Of a DNA stretch of 8,261 nt, positions 1 to 6,538 are shown in pieces. The stretch covers positions 1 through 8,261 of the forward strand of contig CAZFSS010000051.1 in NCBI GenBank assembly GCA_964521715.1, read 5' to 3'. Position numbers and translations under genes: made by a program. How positions within the stretch are numbered: the first letter of the stretch is position 1; every line of letters starts with the position of its first letter. Under the pieces are notes generated by a model, which ran no database searches, was not told the DNA's origin, and worked only from the letters and a program-made list of their open reading frames with translations. Source of the stretch: DAOVRD01 sp964521715 (lineage in GTDB: Bacteria; Planctomycetota; Brocadiia; SM23-32).

Positions 1-62
1 GCAACCCAGACATGGGCCAAAACACTCAGGCCCTCACACGCTACCTCAGGACCGCCGCATGA
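1..62 (+). CDS. possible C-terminal tail of a gene entering from the left edge
   Basis: One plus-strand frame is open from the window edge to a TGA at 60-62 and reads NPDMGQNTQALTRYLRTAA. It would end 29 nt before the stop codon of the converging comF gene. Twenty codons are too few to recognise a family, and the other two plus-strand frames are also open here for a similar distance, so openness alone proves little. The composition (Asp, Asn, Gln, Thr, Tyr, Leu, few Pro/Gly) looks more protein-like than the alternatives. This is only a candidate; the stretch could equally be non-coding. Confidence 0.2.
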   Translation, partial: NPDMGQNTQALTRYLRTAA

Positions 63-91
63 ACTGCAAAACTACAGACTAGTGGCGCCTT

Positions 92-862
92 TCAGGGGAT
101 CGTCCGGGCCAGCGTGAAGACCCGCACCTCTTCCGCCCCCGCGTGCTTCAGCGCCTTGGCGCACTCGTCGGCCGTGGTGCCCGAGGTCATCACGTCGTCC
201 ACGAGCAGGAGCCGGCGCCCGCGGACCGCTTCGGCCTTTCGCACGGCGAACGCGCCGCGCACGTTGTCCCAGCGCCGGCTGGCGGGGAGCAGGGCCTGCT
301 GGGACGTGTAGCGCGTGCGCACCAGGGCGCCGCGCACGAGCCGGCAGTCCAGAGCGCGGGCCAGCGCGGCGGCCAGAAGCATGGCCTGATCGTAGCCGCG
401 CTCCCGCCGGCGGCGGGGGTGCAGGGGGACGGGCAGCGCTGCGTCGACGTCGGAGAGGTCGGGCGGCAGCCATCCCCGCCCCAGGAGGGTGCGCAGCACC
501 TTCGGGCCCAGGAAGTAGGCGCCCTGGAACTTGTAGTGCTGTATGAGCGACCTCCCGGGGCCTGCGTACGCGAAGAGCGCCCGCGCCAGGTCGAAGTGGC
601 GCTGCTCGGCGCGGCACCGCATGCACAGCGTGCCCGGGGCCGGCTGGCCGGCAAGCGGCAGGCCGCACAGCGCGCAGACCGGCGCCGATATCCGCGCCGC
701 CGTCAGGTCCGCAAGGCACTCCCCGCAGAGCATCTCGGCGTCGCATTCGTGGAGGGATTCGCCGCAGTGGTAGCAGTGGCGCGGGTAGAACCAGTCCAGG
801 ATCCCCTGCGTCGCCCGGTGGAGCAGGGCTCTCGATCCTCGCCGGCAGGTGACCTTAAGCAT
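92..862 (-). CDS. comF: ComF family protein (zinc-ribbon phosphoribosyltransferase)
   Basis: The 256-residue protein has the standard ComF layout. An N-terminal double zinc ribbon carries four CxxC pairs (C30/C33, C46/C49, C63/C66, C80/C83). A type I phosphoribosyltransferase domain follows, with the ComF-typical segment PVPLHPRRRRERGYDQA near residues 144-160 and the PRPP-binding loop LLLVDDVMTSGTTA at 218-231. Family members are cytoplasmic and are linked to DNA uptake in naturally competent bacteria (ComFC), but many non-competent bacteria keep one, and the substrate is not settled. The ATG at 862 overlaps the end of the upstream deacetylase gene by 8 nt (ATGCTTAA) and has no clear Shine-Dalgarno sequence, so translation is probably coupled. 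It is the last gene of the minus-strand run. No other competence gene is visible, so a competence role is not supported by context. Family assignment is secure; function is not. Confidence 0.93.
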   Translation of the reverse strand: MLKVTCRRGSRALLHRATQGILDWFYPRHCYHCGESLHECDAEMLCGECLADLTAARISAPVCALCGLPLAGQPAPGTLCMRCRAEQRHFDLARALFAYAGPGRSLIQHYKFQGAYFLGPKVLRTLLGRGWLPPDLSDVDAALPVPLHPRRRRERGYDQAMLLAAALARALDCRLVRGALVRTRYTSQQALLPASRRWDNVRGAFAVRKAEAVRGRRLLLVDDVMTSGTTADECAKALKHAGAEEVRVFTLARTIP

Positions 863-1775
863 CGGCGGCAGGCCCCGACCGCGACGACAGGTCCAGCAGC
901 GTAGTCACCGTGCCGTAATGGATCCGCACGGTGTCCTCGACCAGCGGAGCGTAGCCTCCCGCCAGCACGACGGCGGCCGGTATCCCTCGCTCGATGCACG
1001 CGCCGAGCACGAGTTCGTCCCGCGCCTTCAGGTCCTCCAGCTCGAGCATCAACGTGCCGAGCTGGTCATCCTTGTAGGGATCGGCTCCGGCGACGTAGAG
1101 CAGGAACTCGGGCCGGTGGCTGTCCAGCGCGGCCGGCAGGTGGCTCCGCAGCTCGGAGAGGTAGAGGCTCCCGTCGCAGAAGCTGGGCAGCCCGATGTCC
1201 AGGTCGCTCTTCTCCTTGACGGGGTAGAGCATCTCCTCGTGGATGCTGAACGTGAAGACGTCCGGCTCGTTGCGGAAGATGAAGGCGGTGCCGTTCCCCT
1301 GGTGGAGGTCGCAGTCAACGACCATGGCCTTCCGCACCAGCCCTTCGTGGCGCAGTTTCGCGACGCCCAGCGCCGCGTCGTTGATGTAGCAGAACCCCTC
1401 GGCCCAATCGGGGAAGGCGTGATGGAATCCGCCCGCAAGGTTCATGGCCAGCGTACGGCCGGTGACGGCGAGCCGGCATGCCAGCATCGTCCCGCCCGCG
1501 CCCAGCGCGAACGCCTCCACGATCTGGCGGGAGATGGGCATCTCGCTGTGAACGGTGCGGCTCGTGTGGCGGTACGTGAACAGGTCGCTCACGTACTCGG
1601 GCGTGTGGACCAGCTCCAGGTCCTGGCGGGTGGCCGGCTCCGGCACGGCAAAGTCCTCGGGCCTCGCGATGCCGTCTGCGACCATCTTCTCGTAGAGGAG
1701 GCGGTACTTCTCGGTGCGGAACACGTGCGAGCCGACGTCGCACCAGTAATCGGGGGAGTAGACGAACCTGGGCAT
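855..1775 (-). CDS. histone deacetylase family zinc-dependent deacetylase
   Basis: This 306-residue protein is a single-domain arginase/deacetylase-fold amidohydrolase. The active site is complete: tandem histidines H118-H119 in GGFHHAFPDWAEGFCYIND, zinc and charge-relay residues D154, D156 and H158 in VVDCDLHQGNG, the third zinc ligand D232 in AGADPYKDD, and the transition-state tyrosine Y275 in LAGGY. The HQGNG form of the motif resembles the HDAC11/class IV-like bacterial branch more than class I enzymes (HHGDG). Bacterial members remove acetyl or other acyl groups from proteins, polyamines or small molecules (AcuC, acetylpolyamine amidohydrolases); the substrate here cannot be read from sequence. 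There is no signal peptide, so it should be cytoplasmic. The ATG at 1775 lies 28 nt after the pyrophosphorylase stop and has only a weak ribosome site; the 3' end overlaps comF by 8 nt. Its position directly after a sugar-nucleotide enzyme is suggestive but not proof of a shared pathway. Confidence 0.93.
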   Translation of the reverse strand: MPRFVYSPDYWCDVGSHVFRTEKYRLLYEKMVADGIARPEDFAVPEPATRQDLELVHTPEYVSDLFTYRHTSRTVHSEMPISRQIVEAFALGAGGTMLACRLAVTGRTLAMNLAGGFHHAFPDWAEGFCYINDAALGVAKLRHEGLVRKAMVVDCDLHQGNGTAFIFRNEPDVFTFSIHEEMLYPVKEKSDLDIGLPSFCDGSLYLSELRSHLPAALDSHRPEFLLYVAGADPYKDDQLGTLMLELEDLKARDELVLGACIERGIPAAVVLAGGYAPLVEDTVRIHYGTVTTLLDLSSRSGPAADA

Positions 1776-1803
1776 GGGCGCTCGTTCGCTGAGGGGCGTG
1801 CTC

Positions 1804-3222
1804 TCAGGACTCCAGCAGCAAGGGGAATGACGGTTGCAGGCCCGGCTTGACGCGCTCCTTCAGTTCGTCGGTGTCCGCGGCGTAGAGCGGGCTGATCTCG
1901 ATGACGGCCGCTGACAGGTCGGGAGGCGGCTCGAAAGACGCGCCCGCCTCGCGAAGCCACTCGAGCCATCGCTGCTGCATCAGGCGCCGCGCGCTGTCGG
2001 GGCTGTCCTTGCCCTCGGCGTTCTTGACGGGTGCGAATTCGGTCTCGCGCCTCACCTCCACGAAGGCGCACTGCCGGGCCATCGGCAGGGCCTCGAAGAT
2101 GAACCTCTCGAACTTGCAGCACCCGTCCGGCGGCGATGGCACCTTCCGGCCCTCCTCGTTCACGATCTCGTATTGCTTCCTGGCGATGTGCCACGGCAGG
2201 GCGTCCTCCCGCGCGATGCGGCGGACGAACGCCACGTTGATGACGTGGATGGCGATGCTGCCATAACAGAAGAGCAGTTCGCCGGAAGGCGAACGGGCCG
2301 ACGCGATCTCCTCGGGCACGTCCACGTATTCGATCACGGCGGGCCTGCCGCCATTGAGCACGGCGACGCCGAGGCCCTCATCGGGGCTGCGCTTCGGCAC
2401 GACTTTGCACGAGAAATCCGCGCCCTTGCGCAGGTGGTGGCCGATGAAGCGCGGGTCGGCCGCCGTCACCAGGGGATTGTCCACCTGGAAGTAGCTGATC
2501 AGGTCCAGGCCGGCCTCCTCCAGCATGCCCGTCAGGCCGCTCCTTGCCAGCGCCCTGAACGTGCCGCCGTGTCCCCCCGGGCCAACCAGGAGCTCGTCTT
2601 GCTCGGCCCGCAGAAGCCTGCCGTCCGCGTCGACGATGGGGTTGAGCTCCTGCGCGAAGAAGTGCACGCTCTCCGCCCCGAGGCCGAAGAACCCGTTCTG
2701 CCGGAAGAACTCGCGCGTCTCGGCGTCGTTGTCCGGGCTGGTCATGATCAGCCAGGGCAGCCGGCAGCCGCAGCGTCTGCGAGCGGCCAGGATCTGCTCC
2801 GCGAAGGACTGGAACAGGCTCGCCCGGCGGATCGGGGTGATCGGGTACATTCCCTTCGGATGGTCGTAGCGCAGGCGCGTCCCCTGGCCACCGGCGACCG
2901 TGACGGCGGCGACGCGGTCGGCCTTGAGGGCCTCGCGGCCCAGCCGCACGACGCGACCTTCCGCCTCGGCCTGCGCCTTGCTTTGGGGCAGCCTCTCGAC
3001 CGACGCTGGCTTCACGCGGCTGAAGTCGATTTCGGTCGGGGGCTCCTTCAGCAGCCGCCCGAACTCGCTGAGCTGGTCGAAGTCGACCTCCGCAAGCTGG
3101 CTCAGCAGTCTCTCGCGAGCCGCCCCGTCGAGCTGCTCCAGCCAGCGCGCGGCATGATCCTGCCCCGCGTTGCGCAGCCTGCCCAGGACGTGATCGTAGT
3201 CGGCCTGCGCGTCCGGCGACAT
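1804..3222 (-). CDS. UAP1-like UTP--hexose-1-phosphate uridylyltransferase (UDPGP family)
   Basis: The 472-residue product resembles eukaryotic UDP-N-acetylglucosamine pyrophosphorylase (UAP1/AGX), not bacterial GlmU or GalU. Matching landmarks, in order: the nucleotide loop VAGGQGTRL...HPKGMYPI (109-127); FFGLGAESVHFFAQELNPIVD (178-198); the uridine-binding PGGHGG (215-220); YFQVDNPLV (244-252), with the metal-binding Asp; VVPKRSPDEGLGV (274-286); the YGSIAIHV segment (320-327); and EFAPVKNAEGKDSPDSAR (395-411). It should join UTP and a sugar-1-phosphate into UDP-sugar plus pyrophosphate in the cytoplasm. GlcNAc-1-P is the likeliest substrate by resemblance, but glucose- or galactose-1-P is possible. 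Residue 118 is Arg where family loops normally have Gly, and PGGHGG has His where human UAP1 has Asn. The ATG at 3222 was chosen because GGAGG sits five bases upstream and the family N-terminus begins there; the reading frame extends further but runs antiparallel over the hypE tail. It lies 67 nt after hypE. Confidence 0.9.
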   Translation of the reverse strand: MSPDAQADYDHVLGRLRNAGQDHAARWLEQLDGAARERLLSQLAEVDFDQLSEFGRLLKEPPTEIDFSRVKPASVERLPQSKAQAEAEGRVVRLGREALKADRVAAVTVAGGQGTRLRYDHPKGMYPITPIRRASLFQSFAEQILAARRRCGCRLPWLIMTSPDNDAETREFFRQNGFFGLGAESVHFFAQELNPIVDADGRLLRAEQDELLVGPGGHGGTFRALARSGLTGMLEEAGLDLISYFQVDNPLVTAADPRFIGHHLRKGADFSCKVVPKRSPDEGLGVAVLNGGRPAVIEYVDVPEEIASARSPSGELLFCYGSIAIHVINVAFVRRIAREDALPWHIARKQYEIVNEEGRKVPSPPDGCCKFERFIFEALPMARQCAFVEVRRETEFAPVKNAEGKDSPDSARRLMQQRWLEWLREAGASFEPPPDLSAAVIEISPLYAADTDELKERVKPGLQPSFPLLLES

Positions 3223-3227
3223 CCGCG

Positions 3228-3232
3228 CCTCC
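3228..3232 (-). promoter_or_regulatory. ribosome binding site of the pyrophosphorylase gene
   Basis: GGAGG on the minus strand, 5 nt before the ATG at 3222. This perfect core Shine-Dalgarno decides the start over the longer open frame that reaches back into hypE. Confidence 0.7.
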
Positions 3233-3289
3233 CTGAACCGTCCTTGCGGAAAGTGTGGATTGGGGGCGCCCGGCACGATGGAGCGCACG

Positions 3290-4300
3290 TCAGCAGATGC
3301 GCGGCAGTTGCTCGCCGCTGAGCATCTGCAACAGGCGATGCGTTCCGAGCTGCGTCTCCAGGACCACCTCGCCGCGATAGTGTGCCGAGACCTCGCCGAT
3401 AACGCAAGTGCCCTCCGCTCCGGCAATGGCGCGGAGCGCATCGACGACCCCCGCGGCGCTGTCCGCGTCGACGATGGCGGCCAGCCGGCCCTCGCAGGCC
3501 AGGTAGAGGGCGTCGAGGCCGAGCACCTCGCAGATGGAGCGCACCTCTTCCCGCACCGGAATGGCGGCCTCCTTCAGCAGGATCCCCGGGGCGTCCCTGG
3601 GCGTTGCCTCGTTCAGCACGGTGGCCAGGCCGCCGCGCGTGAGGTCGCGCATGAAGGGCACGCGGGCGGCGTTGCGCAGCACGGCCTGCGCCGCGTCGGT
3701 CAGCGGGGCGCAGTCGCTCCGGACCGAACTGCCCAGGCTCAGGCCCTCTCGCTTCGACAGCACGGCAGCGCCGTGGTCGCCCAGCGGGCCGGACGCCAGG
3801 ACCACGTCTCCCGGCCGGGCCTGCCCGCCGGGCAGCGAAGAGCCCTCGGGCAGAAAGCCGACGCCCGCCGTGTTGATGAACATCCGGTCCGCCTTGCCCC
3901 TGGGGACGACCTTCGTGTCGCCCGTCACGACCTCCACGCCCGCCGCGGCGGCCGCCTCCTTCATGGACGCCAGGACGGCTTCCAGGTCGCGCATGGGCAG
4001 GCCTTCCTCCAGAATCAGGGCGCACGAGATGAACCGGGGCACGGCGCCCACGACAGCCAGGTCATTGACCGTGCCGAAGACGGCCAGCTTGCCGATGTCG
4101 CCCCCGGGAAAGAAGATCGGGTCCACGACGTAGCTGTCCGTCGTGAAGGCCAGGCGGGCGCCTTCCACGTCGAGCCATGCGCTGTCCGGCAGCGCGGCCA
4201 GGCGCTCCGACGGGAAGAACCGCAGCAGCGTCTCCTCGATGAGGCGGCGGGTGAGGATGCCGCCGCTGCCGTGCCCGAGCTTGACGTGCCCTTCAGTCAT
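3290..4300 (-). CDS. hypE: hydrogenase maturation factor HypE (carbamoyl dehydratase)
   Basis: HypE accepts a carbamoyl group from HypF on its C-terminal cysteine and dehydrates it with ATP to a thiocyanate, which it hands to the HypC-HypD complex as the cyanide ligand of the hydrogenase iron. The 336-residue protein shows the PurM/AIRS-like ATP-binding fold: GHGSGGILT at 9-17, DSYVVDPIFFPGGDIG at 55-70, the FGTVNDLAVVGA segment at 75-86, and VTGDTKVV at 125-132. MRDLTRGGLATVLNE lies at 217-231. It ends in the exact PRIC tail (333-336) whose Cys carries the ligand, so it should be active. The ATG at 4300 was chosen: it overlaps the hypD stop by 8 nt (ATGACTGA) and leaves four residues before the conserved HVKLGHGSGG. 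An in-frame GTG at 4318 would add six residues and is less likely. Cytoplasmic. Confidence 0.97.
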   Translation of the reverse strand: MTEGHVKLGHGSGGILTRRLIEETLLRFFPSERLAALPDSAWLDVEGARLAFTTDSYVVDPIFFPGGDIGKLAVFGTVNDLAVVGAVPRFISCALILEEGLPMRDLEAVLASMKEAAAAAGVEVVTGDTKVVPRGKADRMFINTAGVGFLPEGSSLPGGQARPGDVVLASGPLGDHGAAVLSKREGLSLGSSVRSDCAPLTDAAQAVLRNAARVPFMRDLTRGGLATVLNEATPRDAPGILLKEAAIPVREEVRSICEVLGLDALYLACEGRLAAIVDADSAAGVVDALRAIAGAEGTCVIGEVSAHYRGEVVLETQLGTHRLLQMLSGEQLPRIC

Positions 4301-5402
4301 GGCCGTCCCGTGCGTCACCGTATTTGTAGGAAGCGGCGCAGGCGCCTTCGCTGGACACCATGCACGGCCCGACCGGCGAGTCCGGCGTGCACGCGCTGCC
4401 GAACAGCGGGCACTCGACGGGACTCACCAGCCCCCTCAGGACCTCCGCGCACCGGCAGACCTCGTGCTCCTGTGAGGGGGCGGAGGGGTCCGGCGGTTCG
4501 GCGCTGTAGTCATCCCACTCCGGCCGGACCGCCAGGCCGCTGGCCGGTATCATGCCCAGTCCGCGCCACTGGCTGTCCGCCGGCTCGAAGACCTCGCTGA
4601 CGGCATCCCTTGCGACCGGGTTGCCGGCGCTCCTGGCCGCCCGGCGGTACTGGTTGTCCACCCGGGGCTCGCTCTCGGCGACCTGACGCACGAGCGACAG
4701 GATGCCCAGCAGCACGTCCGTCGGCTCGAAGCCGGTCACGCAGCAGGCGATGCGGTAGTCGCGCGCGAGGAACTCATATGGCTCCGTGCCGATGATGGTG
4801 GAGACGTGACCAGGCAGGATCAGGCCGTCCAGGGCGACCCTGGGGCTGTCCACGAGTGTCTTGAGTGCCGGGGGCATGGTCTTGTGGCCGGACAGCACTC
4901 GGAAGTTCCGGACCGCGTCGGCACGGGCCTGGCGGATCGTCGCCGCCGTGCCGGGAGCAGTGGTCTCGAAGCCGATCGCCAGGAAGATGACCTCGCGCTC
5001 GGGCGTCTGCCGGGCGATCTGGAGGGCATCCGTGGCGGAGTAGACGACGCGCACGTCGAGGCCGCCCGCCGCGGCGTCTTCCAGGCTGCCGCTGCCGCCC
5101 GGGACGCGATAGAGGTCGCCGAACGTCGCCAGCACCGCCCCGTGCCGGCCGCCGAGTTCCAGAGCCCTGTCCAGGTAAGTGGTCGGCGTAACGCAGACCG
5201 GGCAGCCCGGGCCGCTCAGCAGTTCGACTGCGTCCGGCAGCAGATGCGGGATGCCGAAGCGGTGGATGGCCATCGTGTGGCCGCCGCAGACTTCCATGAA
5301 GCGCAGCCTTGTGCCTTGAGCAAGGGCACCTGCGGCGCGCCGGATCTCGGCGGCCAGCTCCCTTGCGGCGACGGGATTGCGGAACTCATCGACGAACTTC
5401 AT
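4293..5402 (-). CDS. hypD: hydrogenase maturation factor HypD (iron-sulfur scaffold)
   Basis: HypD, with HypC, holds the iron atom while two cyanides and one carbon monoxide are attached; its [4Fe-4S] cluster and thiols supply electrons. The 369 residues match the usual family length (about 370). Visible signatures: FMEVCGGHTMAIHRFGI with C39 (35-51), LLSGPGCPVCVTP with C67 and C70 (61-73), FLAIGFETTAPGTA (140-153), LILPGHVSTIIGTEPYEF (194-211), and CCVTGFEPTDVLLGI (220-234). The cysteine-rich C-terminus (C316, C318, C331, C338, C347, C355) contains the cluster ligands in CPLFGSACTP and CMVSSEGACAASYKYG. All expected cysteines are present. The ATG at 5402 follows AGGG by 7 nt and gives the canonical MKFVDEFR start; it lies 17 nt inside hypC. 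The open frame continues further upstream, but only as an out-of-frame reading of hypC. Cytoplasmic, acting in the HypCDE complex. Confidence 0.97.
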   Translation of the reverse strand: MKFVDEFRNPVAARELAAEIRRAAGALAQGTRLRFMEVCGGHTMAIHRFGIPHLLPDAVELLSGPGCPVCVTPTTYLDRALELGGRHGAVLATFGDLYRVPGGSGSLEDAAAGGLDVRVVYSATDALQIARQTPEREVIFLAIGFETTAPGTAATIRQARADAVRNFRVLSGHKTMPPALKTLVDSPRVALDGLILPGHVSTIIGTEPYEFLARDYRIACCVTGFEPTDVLLGILSLVRQVAESEPRVDNQYRRAARSAGNPVARDAVSEVFEPADSQWRGLGMIPASGLAVRPEWDDYSAEPPDPSAPSQEHEVCRCAEVLRGLVSPVECPLFGSACTPDSPVGPCMVSSEGACAASYKYGDARDGHD

Positions 5403-5628
5403 GGCCCGGCCCTGCGCCCTCGAACATCTCCGCCAGAAGGTCCAGCGTCTTGCGCGCTTCCTCTTCGTCCACTTTCTGGATGGCGAACCCCGCGTGGACC
5501 AGCACGTAGTCGCCCACCTGCGGATCGGCGATGAGCTGGAGCCCCACGTGACGTGAAGTGCCGGAGAGCTCGACCTTCCCGACATCCCCGTCGATCTCCA
5601 CTATCTTTGCCGGCACGGCCCAGCACAT
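5386..5628 (-). CDS. hypC: hydrogenase assembly chaperone HypC/HybG
   Basis: This 80-residue protein opens with MCWAVPAKIVEIDG, the hallmark HypC N-terminus. After methionine removal, Cys2 binds the Fe(CN)2CO unit and the hydrogenase large-subunit precursor. The remaining sequence fits the family's small beta-barrel (VGDYVLVHAGFAIQKVDEEEA) followed by a C-terminal helix. Family members are typically 75-95 residues. The ATG at 5628 is fixed by the obligatory Met-Cys start and by GGAGG nine bases upstream; an in-frame ATG at 5700 would bury Cys2 and overlap the -35 box. Trp at position 3 is less usual than Leu or Ile. It is the first gene of the run, about 40 nt after the predicted transcription start, and its end overlaps hypD by 17 nt, which fits the tight HypC-HypD partnership. 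Whether it serves one hydrogenase or several cannot be told here. Confidence 0.96.
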   Translation of the reverse strand: MCWAVPAKIVEIDGDVGKVELSGTSRHVGLQLIADPQVGDYVLVHAGFAIQKVDEEEARKTLDLLAEMFEGAGPGHEVRR

Positions 5629-5637
5629 GGGGGCTCG

Positions 5638-5642
5638 CCTCC
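5638..5642 (-). promoter_or_regulatory. ribosome binding site of hypC
   Basis: GGAGG on the minus strand, 9 nt before the hypC ATG. It supports the start at 5628 that leaves Cys at position 2. Confidence 0.65.
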
Positions 5643-5671
5643 GCGTCCGGGGCAAATGGGCGCAGCGTGCC

Positions 5672-5700
5672 AGTATACGCTCGCCGGCCCCGCCTGTCAT
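5672..5700 (-). promoter_or_regulatory. predicted sigma70-type promoter of the hypCDE operon
   Basis: On the minus strand ATGACA (5700-5695; 5 of 6 match to TTGACA) is followed after 17 nt by TATACT (5677-5672; 5 of 6 match to TATAAT). Transcription would start near 5665, giving a leader of about 40 nt before hypC. Spacing and both boxes are good for such a GC-rich region. It would drive the six-gene run. Prediction from sequence only. Confidence 0.55.
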
Positions 5701-5710
5701 CGGAATCGGG

Positions 5711-5733
5711 CGGCCCGCGCTCCGAACGGGCCG
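5711..5733. promoter_or_regulatory. inverted repeat between divergent promoters, candidate operator
   Basis: CGGCCCG (5711-5717) and its exact reverse complement CGGGCCG (5727-5733) flank a 9-nt spacer. Arm centres are 16 nt apart. The repeat falls precisely between the hypC -35 box (5695-5700) and the PAS-gene -35 box (5736-5741), so a dimeric regulator bound here could affect both. Seven-base GC-only arms can arise by chance in GC-rich DNA; position is the main argument. Confidence 0.3.
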
Positions 5734-5735
5734 GC

Positions 5736-5763
5736 TTGAATCCCCTTGCCCGTGCAGTAAAAT
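5736..5763 (+). promoter_or_regulatory. predicted sigma70-type promoter of the PAS gene
   Basis: TTGAAT (5736-5741) and TAAAAT (5758-5763) are separated by 16 nt. Predicted start is near 5770, about 24 nt before the PAS gene's ATG. This is an AT-rich island in GC-rich surroundings. It points away from the hypC promoter. Prediction from sequence only. Confidence 0.45.
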
Positions 5764-5793
5764 GAAGCCCGCCTCGCGCTAACAGGATGGGGA

Positions 5794-6489
5794 ATGAAGT
5801 TCTCGCTTTCCTGCTACGTGCCGTTTGCGTTCGCCTCGCGCCCATTGCGGCCCCGGGGCCCGGCGGGCCGGCGGCTGGCGCCCGCACTGATCCTGCTGCC
5901 CGCTGTCGCGAGGTCGTTCGCGCCCCTCTGCCCCTACCTGCTGTGGCTGATCGTCGGCCTGGCCGTTGTGTCGATCGCGGCGCTGCTTTTCTTCATGCGC
6001 CTTCATCGGGAGTTGACGCGGCGGACTCAGGAACTGCACGAGAGCCACCGCAGCTTCGCCACGTTGCTGAGCAATCTGCCGGGGAGTGTCTATCGGTGCC
6101 GGAACGACCGGGACTGGACCATGGAGTTCATCAGCGACGGCTGCCTGGAGCTGACGGGCTACTGGCCTTCGGACCTGATCCGCAACCACACGCTCTCCTA
6201 CGCCGACCTGATCCTGCCGGAGGACCGCGAGAGCGTCTGGCACGACGTGCAGGAAGCGGTGTCGAAGAAGATGCCGTTCCAGCTCGTCTATCGGATCAAG
6301 ACCGCCGAGGGGGACGTGAAGTGGGTGTGGGAGCAGGGCCGCGGGGTCTTCTCGTCCAAGGGGGAGCTGGAGGCCCTTGAAGGCTTCATCACGGACTTCA
6401 CGGAGCAGAAGCTCGCCGAGGAGAAGCTCCGAAGGCTGGCTTCGTCCGAAGCTGCCGAGGACCAGGATCCTCCGCAGTCAGGCGGCTGA
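5794..6489 (+). CDS. membrane-anchored PAS domain protein lacking an output domain
   Basis: The 231-residue protein has an Arg-rich N-terminus, a strong hydrophobic segment at about 48-68 (LLWLIVGLAVVSIAALLFFM), a short charged helix likely to be a coiled coil (69-86), and one PAS domain of the PAS_3 type (about 87-205). In that domain, MEFISDGCLELTGYWPSDL is the core start and the PAC region runs YRIKTAEGDVKWVWEQGRGVF to GFITDFTEQK. A linker helix (AEEKLRRL) follows, then a polar tail ending at TGA. Such a PAS plus linker normally leads into a histidine kinase, GGDEF or another output domain, but none follows. About 80 nt remain before the converging hypF stop, and neither other plus-strand frame shows a kinase-like continuation. 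It may be a degraded sensor or a ligand-binding partner acting on another protein. AGGA six bases before the ATG at 5794 supports the start. It is the only clear plus-strand gene and splits hypF from hypCDE. Confidence 0.8.
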   Translation: MKFSLSCYVPFAFASRPLRPRGPAGRRLAPALILLPAVARSFAPLCPYLLWLIVGLAVVSIAALLFFMRLHRELTRRTQELHESHRSFATLLSNLPGSVYRCRNDRDWTMEFISDGCLELTGYWPSDLIRNHTLSYADLILPEDRESVWHDVQEAVSKKMPFQLVYRIKTAEGDVKWVWEQGRGVFSSKGELEALEGFITDFTEQKLAEEKLRRLASSEAAEDQDPPQSGG

Positions 6490-6538
6490 GGCCGGACTCC
6501 AACTCGCCTCATCCCGCGCCGGGCCGTCCGCTTGCGCC

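Noticed and set aside
1..91. Terminator or mobile-element end in the left 91 bases
   Set aside because: Only short palindromes (ACTAGT, GGCGCC) are present, with no stem-loop plus T-tract and no terminal repeat pair.
3223..3441. N-terminal extension of the pyrophosphorylase over the hypE tail
   Set aside because: The extra 73 residues are an out-of-frame reading of the hypE 3' end and the spacer, low in complexity and unlike the family, while a perfect ribosome site precedes the ATG at 3222.
849..4600. Long plus-strand open frames of 330-450 codons opposite the deacetylase, pyrophosphorylase and hypE/hypD genes (849-1850, 2173-3321, 3260-4600)
   Set aside because: They mirror the codon structure of strong minus-strand genes in GC-rich DNA, are rich in Arg, Ala, Gly and Pro, and show no recognisable domains. 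The minus-strand frames carry full catalytic motifs.
5666..5672. Sigma54 -24 element (TGGCACG) upstream of hypC, as hyp operons are often sigma54-dependent
   Set aside because: The -24 half matches exactly, but no GC dinucleotide lies at the required spacing: the position reads CC, and the nearest TTTGC is six bases too far. The overlapping sigma70-like promoter is the better fit.
5629..5700. Longer hypC starting at the ATG at 5700
   Set aside because: It would add 24 residues ahead of the essential Met-Cys terminus and overlap the predicted promoter; GGAGG precedes the ATG at 5628.
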